Shown in pieces: positions 35,598 through 45,816 of a stretch of 64,000 nucleotides of DNA. The stretch covers positions 2,170,001-2,234,000 of the forward strand of contig JBLDXI010000042.1 in assembly GCA_047495785.1 (NCBI GenBank), read 5' to 3'. Source of the stretch: Lepidodermella squamata (lineage: Eukaryota; Gastrotricha). Within the stretch, counting starts at the first letter, position 1. Each line of letters starts with the position of its first letter. The notes beneath the pieces were generated by a model. That model made no database searches and was not told where the DNA came from. It saw only the letters and a list, made by a program, of their open reading frames with translations. A program made the position numbers and the translations under genes.

Positions 35598-36884
35598 ATG
35601 AATCAGTTTGGCAATTTTGGGTTGGGAAACATCCCGCCTAATAACTTGCAATTCCCGGCTAATAACACGCAGTTCCTGGCTAATAACATGCTATCATCTC
35701 AACAAGTGGACACGGCTCGACAGGTAAAAAATTTGCGAATGAGACAACTCCGAAGTTGAATAATGCATTTAAATGAGATGCATTATTCAACTTAAAATGA
35801 GAAGAATACTGCTAAAGCGAAAATTTTATTATGAACGCTCGTTACCGTTCATCGACCGCTACATGTGTAAAAATACTTTAATCTCATGCTGCGTCGATCA
35901 ACGGTACGGGCGATCGTATAATAAAATACCGCCACTCGTTATATCTCGCACCTAGCGCGCGCGCGTGTAATAAAGCTAATCCGGTATTAACGCTGTTCGA
36001 TACCGTTGCGGTCCTGATCAGCGCTCATAACGGGTTCAACAAAGCAGAAAGGCGCAAATAAAATCATCAACGATGCGCGCCGGCACATAATAACGCAGCT
36101 CGTTACAGTGTAACAGTGTACAAACGGGCGAATCGCTGATGATGACAAGTGCGAAATTATATAACGGCGCGCAAAAATAGCCGCAATAAATTTGACATAA
36201 AAAGTGCGCGCGCGCGCGCGCGATAAAAATAAGCGCAGCGCTGCCGAGCATCATCGGCATCATCGAATAACGCGCGCGCAATACCTCGCACGTTTGCGAA
36301 AATATAAAAAAAAATTCAAACTATGCAGTAATATTAATAAGGAGTGATGTAAATTTCAGGAAACTATTGAATGGGCGCCGTTCGACTCGTCGTTGTCTAC
36401 TAATGCTCGAGCTATGGATAAATTGGCCAGCTTCAAGTTTACGAATAATTACAAGGCTATTCGCTATGTGTGCACTGACAACAAATACGTGTTTTTTCTG
36501 GGGAAAATAAATTCGCCGGATCCGCACAGCCCGATGGTGCAGCCGGGTAAAGGTCTGTGGATGACAGAACTCGAGGTACGACAAATGCTGGCCGGCATCA
36601 AGGGCAATGCAAACTGGCTTCGAACTCTAAACTCAAGTCTTCAAGCTGCCGGAGCCAATCGAGAAAATCTCGGGGTTCAATCAGTCGAATCGTCCAATAA
36701 TCACATCATCAACAACCTCCGCTGGTCTTTTTACGCGCCAAAGAATATCTTGTTCATTGATTTGCGCAGGTATACGCCGCAGCCAGATAATAAGTATAGG
36801 GCGATGAAAGATGGCATCTCAATTCCGCAGTCAATTTTTTCGCAATTAGAGTCGATTTTATGCCAAGTTCTTGAAGGCATCTGA
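35598..36884 (+). CDS. PC4/SUB1-like DNA-binding protein
   Basis: Exons 35598-35723 and 36360-36884 join in frame to 216 codons. The N terminus is Asn/Gln-rich and repetitive (PPNNLQFPANNTQFLANN). The C-terminal ~50 residues (NILFIDLRRY..., KDGISIPQSIFSQLESIL) match the PC4/SUB1 fold pattern: a beta-strand with I-D-L/I-R-x-Y, a short acidic/basic insert, then KGIS-L/I-x-x-x-x-W/F-x-x-L. PC4 binds single-stranded DNA and acts as a pol II coactivator; here it could be a replication SSB, a transcription factor, or both. The middle (DNKYVFFLGKIN..., WMTELEVRQML) may be a second, degenerate module. The intron is 636 nt, more than ten times the length of the other introns in this element. Confidence 0.7.
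35753..35793. repeat. perfect 16-bp hairpin in the long intron of the PC4-like gene
   Basis: AAGTTGAATAATGCAT is followed after 9 nt by its exact reverse complement. Further along the same intron are CG runs (35,955-35,968 and 36,205-36,222). Confidence 0.85.
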
Positions 36885-37302
36885 GGATCTTAGTCATCCT
36901 TAATTGAGCTGCTGATTAATTCTAGCAATCATCAGCCGACTGCGAATAAAAATCGCAGGATTATATATCGCACTAATATTACTAAATTTAATCGAACCTA
37001 TTATCATGTTACTTCAATCAATTGAAACTATTATCTGGTTTATAGCGAATTTTAACTATTTATCCTCATTTACGAGACCACAGTTCGAGTCGTACGATGG
37101 GTCGAACTAGGATCTTGATATTATCGCTCTCATTTATCTATTAACCAAGCATTACCCCAATAAATCCAAAAAATCCCAAAATTAACGCAGTGTCTAAAAT
37201 TTTAGGAAATTAAATATTATTAGAAATTGAGCTACATCGCCCGACACAGGTAAGCGAATAAATTTTTCAACTAATAGATGCTCTAGAATTAAAGTAATAG
37301 CC
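36885..37302. other. spacer upstream of polymerase B
   Basis: No gene is seen. It is AT-rich 3' UTR/promoter sequence. Confidence 0.4.
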
Positions 37303-40300
37303 ATGGATGAAGAGTTCAAACTACTGCGCTATGAAAAAGTTAGCGAACGCTTTGGCTTATCGACATATGAATTTTTAATCCAGGCCGGTGGTGGTGAATC
37401 TTCCGCCGAAACGGATTCTCTCCAGCAATATGAAAAAATTCAAAACTATTTTGAAAAAATAGTTGATCGGCTTCGATCAAAGTTTGACCCGGATAGCATG
37501 TGCCGGATATCTATTCACAACTCGGAGCTTTCGTATCCGATATCACTGGGCTATTATAGGCTAGCAATTTTATCAGGGGCTATCATAACCAATCATGTGG
37601 AACGAATCGCTCAGTCGAAGCGAGGATTAATTTTTTCATCCACTCCTTTCCGAGTAGAAGCAAACATGGTTTTTCTCGATAAAATGAGGGATGATGAATC
37701 CAAGTATTTAGGATCTGGCCCTGTTAGGCATCGAAAGAAACTCGAGACAAGCGCCTTGAAATGGCTATCAAATCTTAGTTCTTACATCCCTGTTGACAAC
37801 GCAGATAATCTGTGTTTATTTTACGCTGTGGTTTTGGGCATGAGCCACAGCAATTACATAGCATATGTAGCCGATAAAAACAAGAATTTACTTCGATATT
37901 TGGAATCTCCAGAATTGGAGCAAAAAGGACTAGAATATATGCATCTGAAAAATGACAAGGCTAGACTGCGAAAGATGGCTCGGGATCTGTGCCGAAAATC
38001 CGGCTACGACCCCGAATCTAATCGATCATACGGTGTAGCTGACCTTCCTAAAATAATGCAATTTTTTCCGGATCATCAAGTAATAGTTTATTCTCTATCA
38101 GACAATCGGGTCGTATACATGTGGCCTGATAGCAGTGCTTTTTCTGACAAAGATCCGATTCGAGTATACTTGATATGGATCCATCCCAAGTTGATGGCTC
38201 CAATGTACAGCAGGGTTGGGCATTACGGCGCTCTCAAGAATTTGAGTCAAGTAAGCCATGCGAAAACGTACTGTAAACTGTGCTTTGTACCTATATCAAG
38301 ATCAAATCATAATTGCCTATATCGATGTTACGCATGCCATCAGCGATTAAAACCAGCTTTAAGTTCGAATAATGGGATAGTGGATACTCCGAGATGCCTT
38401 AATAGGTGTTCCGATGAGTCAACAATTAGTTGTCAGAACTGCAATCGATTTTTTTTCGGAATTAATTGTCACAATTACCACATCAAAGCTAAGATATGTG
38501 ACAAATTTGTTCGATGCAAATCTTGCGGGCAAATTAAAACTCGAATTAGGATGGCTGAGCACAAATGCTCTGGTCGCAAGTGTGTGGTTTGCAAATCAAA
38601 GCTGGAACCTGGCCATCAATGCTATTGGACAAGGCCAAAGCTTAAGGAATCAGCTGCTCCGAATCGCGTATTATACTTTGACATCGAATGTATGCTCTTG
38701 GATTGTGGGGAATTTCATGCAAGCACCGTTATCGGCGAATTCGCATGCGATGCGTGTTCAGAGCGTGAAATACGCGAATATCCCGCGGACGGAGGTTCAA
38801 TCTGCGAAAATGAGTGCTCTCAGCTATTTTTCTATCACGAATCTGATGCATTCGCGAAATTCATGCGATATATATGCTGCGATCGGTATAAGGATCTGAC
38901 GTGCATTTCTCATTACGGCGGTAAGTGATTAGGCTCAAAAAACGTGAAAAATCTAGGCTGTAATTATTTTAGGCAAATTTGATACGATTTTTGTTCTGCG
39001 CTACGTTCAAGAACAGAATATTAAATTTGAGACTATAGAGAGGGCGGGAAGAATATTGGAGCTAAAAATAGATCGTGGACCCCGGTAAGAGTGCAAATTT
39101 GTAAAAAAAAATAGATTTCAAAAATTGGGAAAAAATAGATTTATTGATAGCTACAACTATTTTTTGACAAAATTGTCCTCTCTCCCGGCCGCTTTCGGCA
39201 TTGACGGCTTGGAAAAACTTAGCTATGCTCATAAACTGCATACCCGCGAAAATTTGTTCAAAGTTTTTCCCGAATGGCCTGGGCTTGAAAAGTACGATAT
39301 CAGCGGCATGTCTGAGAAAGAAATCGCCAGCTTGGAAGATTTCATCAGGCTGAAGAGGCAAAATCGCGAAAGTTACGATTTTAAATCGGAAACTTACCGG
39401 TATTGCCGACAAGATACCGTCATTCTACGAATAGCAACTGGCCGATTCAAGAAAATGATACAGGAATTATCAAAGTGTGATTACGCACCGAATGGTATCA
39501 ATTGCTTCAACTACCTAACACTGTCGTCCATCTCCCATATTATTTATCGAGTAGGTTAAGAAAAAAATGGAGTAATCTACCTTAAAAACATTTCTGGTCA
39601 CCCTAGATTAAGTACATGCTGCCAAATTCAATTCGAATATTCAATCCTCAAGGATTGGTGCTCAGAGACGTCGCAAGTCAAGAAGCTCTGCAATGGCTAT
39701 ATTATTACTCTAAAATTCATAATGTGGAGATTGAATCAGCTTTGAATGGCAGTGAAATTAGGCTGAAAATGTCTGATAAATCTGAGCTCAAAGCTGACGG
39801 GGTAATTCGCAACAAGTCAACAGGGATGGTTGAGCGGGTACTCGAATACTACGGTGAGCTCTGAACATCATTTTCTCAGATAGATTTACGCTTTCGGTTC
39901 TAGGCTGCACCGTTCACGGGCATCCTCGTTGCGTCCCTGAAAATAGGTACAACTTTTTGCTGCGAAAAACGTATGGGGAGCTTGCTTATCAAACGGCTAA
40001 ACGCGAAGAAAAGCTTCGCCAGCATAATTATCAAATCACCTCGATTTACTCTTGCGAGTTTAAGCAAATTCTCGCGAATGACCCAGAACTTGCTTCGACA
40101 TTGCGAGCTGCGGTTTCAATAGTACCGCCGATTAAACCACGGTCAGCGCTATTGGTAAGACTGCTGAAATTGCGATAAATATATCAATAGAAAATAATTT
40201 TAGGGTGGACGAACGGAGGTATTCAGGTGTTATTTTGCTAGAGATTCAGCGACGAGTCTTCAATATGTGGATATAAATTCCATGTATCCATACGTTCTGT

Positions 40301-41785
40301 GTAGCAAACAGTTTCCGTGCAATAACATCTCGGCACAAGTATTAAGGTGGCGATTGAACGACGAAAAACTGAGAGCAAAGTTTTTCGACGAAAATGACCC
40401 AGCATTTGGCCTAGTTTCAGCGAAGTGTTGTCCGAATCCCAGCCTAATCGTGCCATGTTTGCCTTATAAGTCCCCCGATGACGATCGCCTGGTTTTTATC
40501 AGTTGCAGAACATGCTATCTGGAGAAAAACGTGACGACTAGATGCAATCATGACATGGATCAGCGCGCAATTTCCGGAGTTTGGACCAGCGAGGAGCTTC
40601 GCATGGCTGTTGTACAATTCGGTTATAACTTGGTCGAGGTATACGAAATATGGCACTTTCCAGACCGTAGCAACTTGCAATTCAGAGAATTCATTCTCTC
40701 GCTTCAAAAATTGAAGCTTGAAAACACTGTTCTTGCTCCAACAGTTGACGTCGAGCAATACGTCACCGAATGTCGGGAAAGGTACGGAATCGAGCTCGAC
40801 CGGCAAACCATGCTGTCGCCGAATGCTTCGATGAAACAGATTTCCAAGATCCTTCAAAATAGGTAGGTCGATTAAACAATCTTGAAATTAACCCTAATTT
40901 ATCTCTCAGCTTCTACGGTCGCTTTTGCCTACGAGCAAATAATTCCGTGGTGAAATATTTGGACTCGCCAGAACAGTTGATCGAGCTTTTTGAAGCTCCA
41001 AGCAAGGTTATTCACACAATTCAGCCAGTAGGACCAGATGACGAGCACCAAAAAGTCCGCGTTTCATATTCAGACGCTCCAGAATATGAACAGCCATGCG
41101 CTACCAACTCTGAAATTACAGCCTCCTTTATAACTTCTTACGCAAGAATGAAACTTTACGAGGAGGTTCGCAATAATTGGACTAAACGAATTTCAAGCTA
41201 ATTACCTTTGATTTCAGATGGCCAAGCTGGGTTCCAGACTTGTATACTGCGACAGTAAGCAAATTCGCTACCTAAATTTCGTAGAATTTTGATAATCTTG
41301 TATTACGCAGCCGATTCGTTGATTTACACGCACCAAGAGGGTGAATACAAAATTCCAGAGAGTCCATTTCTGGGAGACTTCAAGTCTGAATTGAGCGAGG
41401 GAGAATTCATTGAGTCTTGGGTAGCGATTTCGCCAAAATCCTATTCATTTGTCTCCAACTTGAGGTATAGAATTAATTTTTAGACTTGTTTTTTTTTTAA
41501 TTAATTTCTTTTAGAACTGAACTCAAGTTTAAAGGAATAACCCAAAACTTGGCGGGGAAACGGTTGACTCACGAATCTCTAATTAAGCTGCTAACCGACT
41601 ACCTTAACAATTTTGCTGCTGAAAGTGCGATAACTGTCGATCAGACCGTATTTCGTAGGCGTCACGTTCCAGCATCCGTAACTCTTGAAAATATTGAGAA
41701 AACAGTATCCCCTCACCTTAATGACAAACGAATATTTGATCCTTTGTCATTCACCTCTATCCCTTACGGATATCTTCCTCATTAA
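37303..41785 (+). CDS. Protein-primed family B DNA polymerase of the Polinton
   Basis: Ten exons (37303-38920, 38973-39084, 39139-39550, 39607-39853, 39904-40154, 40204-40862, 40910-41165, 41218-41254, 41311-41464, 41515-41785) join in phase with nine introns of 47-56 nt to 1,338 codons. The N-terminal third has a NLCLFYAVVLG block seen in Polinton polymerases and a Cys/His cluster (~residues 320-450). The exonuclease motifs are YFDIEC, SHYGG-KFDTIF (across an intron) and YCRQDTVIL. The polymerase motifs are DINSMYPYV (A), K-x3-N-SFYG (B, across an intron) and YCDTDS (C, across an intron, catalytic Asp pair kept). It should replicate the element with a terminal protein primer. The length is at the upper end for the family. 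No breaks were found. Confidence 0.93.
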
Positions 41786-41829
41786 AATAATAATACGATT
41801 TGATCGCTTTCTCTCGTAGATTTTAGAAA

Positions 41830-42261
41830 ATGACAAAAAGTATCGCATCGGAGCGTTTAGCGCCTGAGAGCAAGGCCTTGTACGAATTTATCGAAGACGA
41901 GGTTACCTGCAGCATCTGCTTGGGAATAATGACTTCTCCCGTCTACCTAACAAGTTGTCATCACGTCTATTGCGAATCCTGCCTATGCCGATGGGGCGAG
42001 AGATGCCGCGGTTCTGATGCTCGATCTCTTATATTCAAAAGAGCGACTTGTCCCAAATGTCGAGAGTTTTACTCGCTGTTGGACATCAATCCTGGACCTG
42101 GTGTCGTCGAGCGGCTAGTTTCGCGCATGCTTTTCAGTTGCATTTATGAAAAGTATGGTTGCTCAGTGAAGCGTGACCATTGGGGCATCAGGGCTCATCA
42201 AAGGATCTGCAAGGAGAAAGGAGCTGCTAGTAAGCGCAAAGTTGCCCAACAGCTTGCATGA
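41830..42261 (+). CDS. RING finger / TRAF-type zinc finger protein (putative E3 ubiquitin ligase)
   Basis: This 143-codon gene has no intron. A C3HC4 RING is complete: C27-x2-C30, C43-x-H45-x2-C48-x2-C51, C74-x2-C77. It is followed by a TRAF/SIAH-like finger (FSCIYEKYGC... H-x3-C, residues ~103-130). Proteins of this layout act as E3 ubiquitin ligases, the RING recruiting the E2. It begins 44 nt after polymerase B, with a splice-acceptor-like ATTTTAG 4 nt before the ATG, and heads the ubiquitin-like gene array. The target is unknown. Confidence 0.85.
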   Translation: MTKSIASERLAPESKALYEFIEDEVTCSICLGIMTSPVYLTSCHHVYCESCLCRWGERCRGSDARSLIFKRATCPKCREFYSLLDINPGPGVVERLVSRMLFSCIYEKYGCSVKRDHWGIRAHQRICKEKGAASKRKVAQQLA

Positions 42262-42421
42262 AAAAAATGCTTGATAATTTAGCGTCAATAATCCAAAGTT
42301 GCTCAACAGTTTGCATGTAAATACATCTCGCATTAACTTCAATAATCCATTAAATTCCAAATATAATATATATTTTTTTAATAATTTTAGAAAATTAAAA
42401 ATTAAAAATTTCCGCCGAATC

Positions 42422-42798
42422 ATGGTGATCGCCAAGTCCTATGCTGCGTATATCAGAACCGACAAAGATCTCCTATTTTATACGCCCTTCAACGAACAAA
42501 GCACGACTGATGATATGGCCAAGAGAATGCGAGAATACTGGCCAGCGAACTGGGGCGAAAAGCCTGGGGACATCAAGTTTGAATGCAAAGGCCGATCAAT
42601 ACGGAAGACAGTTCGCCTGTCAAGTAAGCTTTCCGCCATGCCTGACTAAACTTGAAAGTTTACTCGCTAGGTTTGAGCCGCTTGGTTGGTGGTCGCATGT
42701 ACGTATTCTATGGGAAGGCGAAACTCGGGACAGCGACACCTGGAAAGGTGGACTGCCCCGCCTGCGAAAAAGGAGAGTGCATCATGTCAGAATTCTAG
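42422..42798 (+). CDS. Ubiquitin-like family member 1
   Basis: Exons 42422-42623 and 42671-42798 give 109 codons. The layout is beta-hairpin (YAAYIRTDKDLLFYTP), helix ending REYWPANWGEKP, a further strand region and a last strand (RMYVFYGK), the order of a beta-grasp ubiquitin fold. The [DE]-x-WP-x2-WG-x-[KR]P signature is shared with the next genes. The C terminus carries a Cys pair motif (CPACEKGEC) in place of a Gly-Gly tail. The fold assignment is by pattern, not by search. Confidence 0.6.
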
Positions 42799-42894
42799 GT
42801 GGTGAACGCAGTGACTTATCAATTATTCCCCTCTGTTTATTCACATTAAACAATGTATATAAAATTTTGATTAATCTTAGACGTTACTTTAATC

Positions 42895-43270
42895 ATGGGA
42901 TTCCGAGAACCCTCTTCATTCGAGTCGAGCCCTTCACCAGATGATGATCTCGAGATTGGCTATGCCGCAACGCTAATATGGCGGAATAAGGACCAAATAG
43001 TCATCCATTGCTGCAAGTCGTTTACTGTCGACGACATTATCTGGCAATTGTATCACGAGTGGCCCGAAAGTTGGGGCCTTAAACCGGCGTTGAGTAGCAT
43101 TTACCTGTATCACTGGGGAGTTCCGTTGAAGCGAGAAGCCCGCCCCATAAGTAAGTTGTGCCAAGATGACCTCAAGCCCGTTTCAATATATCTTTTCAGA
43201 ATATTGCGAGTACTATGGCCAAGGCGGTATAGAACTGAAGGTTAAAATCAGTGATGATGACGAGGAGTGA
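42895..43270 (+). CDS. Ubiquitin-like family member 2
   Basis: Exons 42895-43150 and 43200-43270 give 108 codons. After a Ser/Asp-rich leader the core reads TLIWRNKDQIVIHC (hairpin), FTVDDIIWQLYHEWPESWGLKP (helix plus signature) and a last strand GGIELKVKI. It ends in acidic residues with no Gly-Gly. The intron sits at the same relative place as in members 1 and 4, supporting descent by tandem duplication. Confidence 0.65.
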
Positions 43271-43357
43271 TTGATCGCATCTCTAGTAAATCGAGTCTCT
43301 AAGAAGGTTTTTTTTTCTTCTAAAAATTAGAGAAATTTAAAACAATATTCAGCGAAC

Positions 43358-43604
43358 ATGAGGCTGCGAATTCGAATTGCAGATGGCCTCGAGCCAACTT
43401 TTTGTATCAGAGACATGGGACATTACAAAGCAAGTAATTTTGCGCTAGTTGAAATTTGCATCTCTTAACTGCTTCTTGCAATAGGAGTTAACAATTCGAA
43501 ACTTTCCAGGCTATGCTCGCGTTTCCGTTGGCAACTCGGCGATAGTTAAGATGTATCGCCAATCTGAAACCGTCACCGTTATTTGCATCTATAAGAAGCA
43601 ATAA
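43358..43604 (+). CDS. Ubiquitin-like family member 3 (minimal, doubtful)
   Basis: Exons 43358-43433 and 43510-43604 give only 56 codons, starting with a strand-turn-strand (MRLRIRIADGLEPTFCIRD) and ending in a strand (VTVICIYKKQ). The helix and WP..WG signature are missing. It sits in the array with similar spacing and orientation. It may be a decayed copy, a shortened member, or the acceptor may be misplaced. Confidence 0.35.
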
Positions 43605-43660
43605 ATCGCCTTAATTGATTTGTATTGTGGACATTTTAGATAAATTTGAGAATATATTTG

Positions 43661-44056
43661 ATGGAAACTCCCCGCCCTTCATCTTCGAGCAGCATCGAGT
43701 CGCACCACTCGGCTGACTCCATGCGGCCTTGTGCTCCACGCGAACGCACTGTTGTTCTACGATGGATAGATGGTAGTGAAATCGTCATGCCATTTAGCAA
43801 ATATTGCACGGTAGCCGATCTCATCTTCATGCTGTATGAAAAATGGCCGGCAGAATGGGGGGAAAGACCGCAGTACAGGAGACTTTTGCTGTGCGATAGT
43901 TACTGCCGAATTCCTAAATTCGCTCGAATGATGGGTAAGTTAATGTTTATTAAATTCCACCGTTAAATGACTGAATTTTATTAACCTTAACTTACAGAGC
44001 TCGACAGACGATCTGGAAGGACGTTCTTGTTATTCGTCAAGCTGACAGCATACTGA
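43661..44056 (+). CDS. Ubiquitin-like family member 4
   Basis: Exons 43661-43934 and 43998-44056 give 110 codons. A Ser-rich leader precedes VVLRWIDGSEIVMPF (hairpin), TVADLIFMLYEKWPAEWGERP (helix and signature), RLLLCDSYCRIP, and a last strand RTFLLFVKL after SG, the place of the STLHLVLRL strand in ubiquitin. No Gly-Gly follows. It is one of the two clearest beta-grasp candidates of the array. Confidence 0.7.
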
Positions 44057-44126
44057 CACGGATTAACTAACTAATAACTGTTTGCATGCATCAGCTAAAT
44101 TTAGGCAGCATTATTACATAGCGAAT

Positions 44127-44438
44127 ATGGATAGTTTGGATTCCCTCAGCTCATCTGACGATTCATGCGTAGCAGACGATTTCAGCGTCCTTTTAACATG
44201 GATGAATGGTGACGAACTCATAATGAGATGCCCTCGAACGGATTCTGTTGATGATTTGCTGTCAAGACTCTATGATGACTGGCCAGTGTATGGATGGGGA
44301 AGACGACCCGCGGATCCTGCCGTGTTAGCGCTGAGCAACGCCAGACAATGCTTACCAAGATCCCAACTGCTTATGAGGGATCACACTGGAGATGCTACGG
44401 GGCATGTCATCTTGAAGTTTTATGTACATTTGAAGTAA
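44127..44438 (+). CDS. Ubiquitin-like family member 5
   Basis: The single-exon frame of 103 codons starts MDSLDSLSSSDDS and continues VLLTWMNGDELIMRC, SVDDLLSRLYDDWPVYGWGRRP, VLALSNARQCLP and ends TGHVILKFYVHLK. The order strand-strand-helix-strand-...-strand and the length fit a ubiquitin-like domain after a short acidic leader. It lacks the intron found in members 1, 2 and 4. There is no diglycine. Confidence 0.7.
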   Translation: MDSLDSLSSSDDSCVADDFSVLLTWMNGDELIMRCPRTDSVDDLLSRLYDDWPVYGWGRRPADPAVLALSNARQCLPRSQLLMRDHTGDATGHVILKFYVHLK

Positions 44439-44612
44439 TTCTCGCAATAGCTTGTATTATCGCCTCAGTATACCTTGTATATCAATCTATAACCTCATTA
44501 TAAATAGGAATGTAAACTGTTTTTTAGAGTGATTAGCTTTGTATGTAAAATTGATCCCAACGGCAAATTTAGGCGAGTAATTTAAGGCTTTATATAGCAT
44601 CAAAAGAGCAAA

Positions 44613-44837
44613 ATGGATTGGGGTAGCTCATCATCTGATGATTCAAGCATAGCCGACGATTTCTGCGTTCTTTTAATCTGGGAGAATGGCAACACACTAA
44701 CAACGAGGTGCCCTCGAACGGATTCTGTCGATGATTTACTGTCAAGACTGTACTCTCGGGGTGCGATCTTGGAGCTGCCGGGTTCTGGGGGACCGACTTT
44801 GCTTGCTGTATTTATTAAAAGGATTAGAACTAATTAA
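44613..44837 (+). CDS. Ubiquitin-like family member 6, internally shortened
   Basis: This 74-codon frame is nearly identical to member 5 over the leader, first hairpin and helix (CPRTDSVDDLLSRLY is shared exactly), then lacks the WP..WG region and central strands, ending in a last-strand-like TLLAVFIKRI. It is a recent duplicate of member 5 with an internal deletion, so either a decaying copy or a truncated form. Confidence 0.6.
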   Translation: MDWGSSSSDDSSIADDFCVLLIWENGNTLTTRCPRTDSVDDLLSRLYSRGAILELPGSGGPTLLAVFIKRIRTN

Positions 44838-45065
44838 CCTCATTAAATACGAATGTAAATTTTGTGATTTTTTAGAATGATTAACATGTCATGTAAAATT
44901 GATTTCAACTCCGCCATGCATCCGAATTTTGCGTGGGCGCTAGTTCGAGGTTCGAAGGTGGGACGCGATTTCAAGCCTCGGGTGACACTACATTGCCCTA
45001 TATATTTTCAGCCATTTGACCTTCTTCGAGCCACTAGCAGCAGCAGGTCCAGTGTGTCCCAGTCG

Positions 45066-45816
45066 ATGATGAAAGTGATGTGCATCTCTGACACTCATAA
45101 CGAAGACATCGTACCACTTGTTAGCAAGCTTCAGCGATCATCGCAAGCCGACATTTTGATCCATGCTGGAGATGCGACCACGTTCGGTAGTCTTGACGAA
45201 GTGAGAAATTTTGATTCTCAGCTTGCGAAATTGAGACCGCTGTTTCACCAAGTAATTGTAATCGCTGGAAACCACGATCGCTCCTTACAATACGACCGCA
45301 ATTTACTGCGCGATAATTGCACCTACTTGCAGGATAGCTCTGTAAAAGTGAATGGCTTTCTTTTCTACGGCGCTCCATGGTAATTTATAAGGCAATAATC
45401 ATCGGCTTTGACGTGTGTGCAAAACAGGACACCACTCAGCGAGAGCTGCCATTCTGCTTTTACGCTCAACAGAGGCAACGAACTCGGTGAAAAGTGGGCA
45501 TTGATACCCGCTGAGACGGACGTTTTGGTAACACATTGTCCACCGTTAGGTGCTCTGGATCAAACGTCAACAGGTGATCACCTGGGATGTCTCTCACTAG
45601 CTTATCATGTCTTGGGTCGGATTCAACCACAACTCCATGTTTTCGGCCATTGCCACTACAGTAAGATATATCAAAACAACACACGAATCATATTACATAT
45701 TTATTTCAGGTAACGGAGAAATGCAAAGTGAATATACGCACTTTGTGAATGCGAGCATTTGCGATGATAACAACAGGCTTCAATTCATGCCGAGGCTGGT
45801 CGATCTCTACCATTAG
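45066..45816 (+). CDS. MPPED-type metallophosphoesterase
   Basis: Exons 45066-45379, 45428-45660 and 45710-45816 give 217 codons from ATG 45,066; the frame is open upstream to ATG 44,877, so a longer N terminus is possible. All metal-binding motifs of calcineurin-like phosphoesterases are present: DTH, GDA, GNHD, THCPP and GHCH. The closest family by pattern is MPPED1/2 (UPF0046), whose members hydrolyse phosphodiesters in vitro with poorly known biological roles. It is the last plus-strand gene of the left half. Its TAG overlaps the stop of the converging minus-strand gene by 3 nt. Acquisition from a host is likely, as such a gene is not a Polinton core gene. Confidence 0.85.

Noticed and set aside
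44082-44126. Longer N terminus for ubiquitin-like member 5
   Set aside because: The extension starts at TTG and contains an acceptor-like TTTAG. The ATG at 44,127 begins the Ser/Asp leader shared with member 6.
44877-45065. Firm 63-residue N-terminal extension of the phosphoesterase
   Set aside because: The frame is open, but the extension has no family similarity and contains an acceptor-like TATTTTCAG, so ATG 45,066 was preferred.
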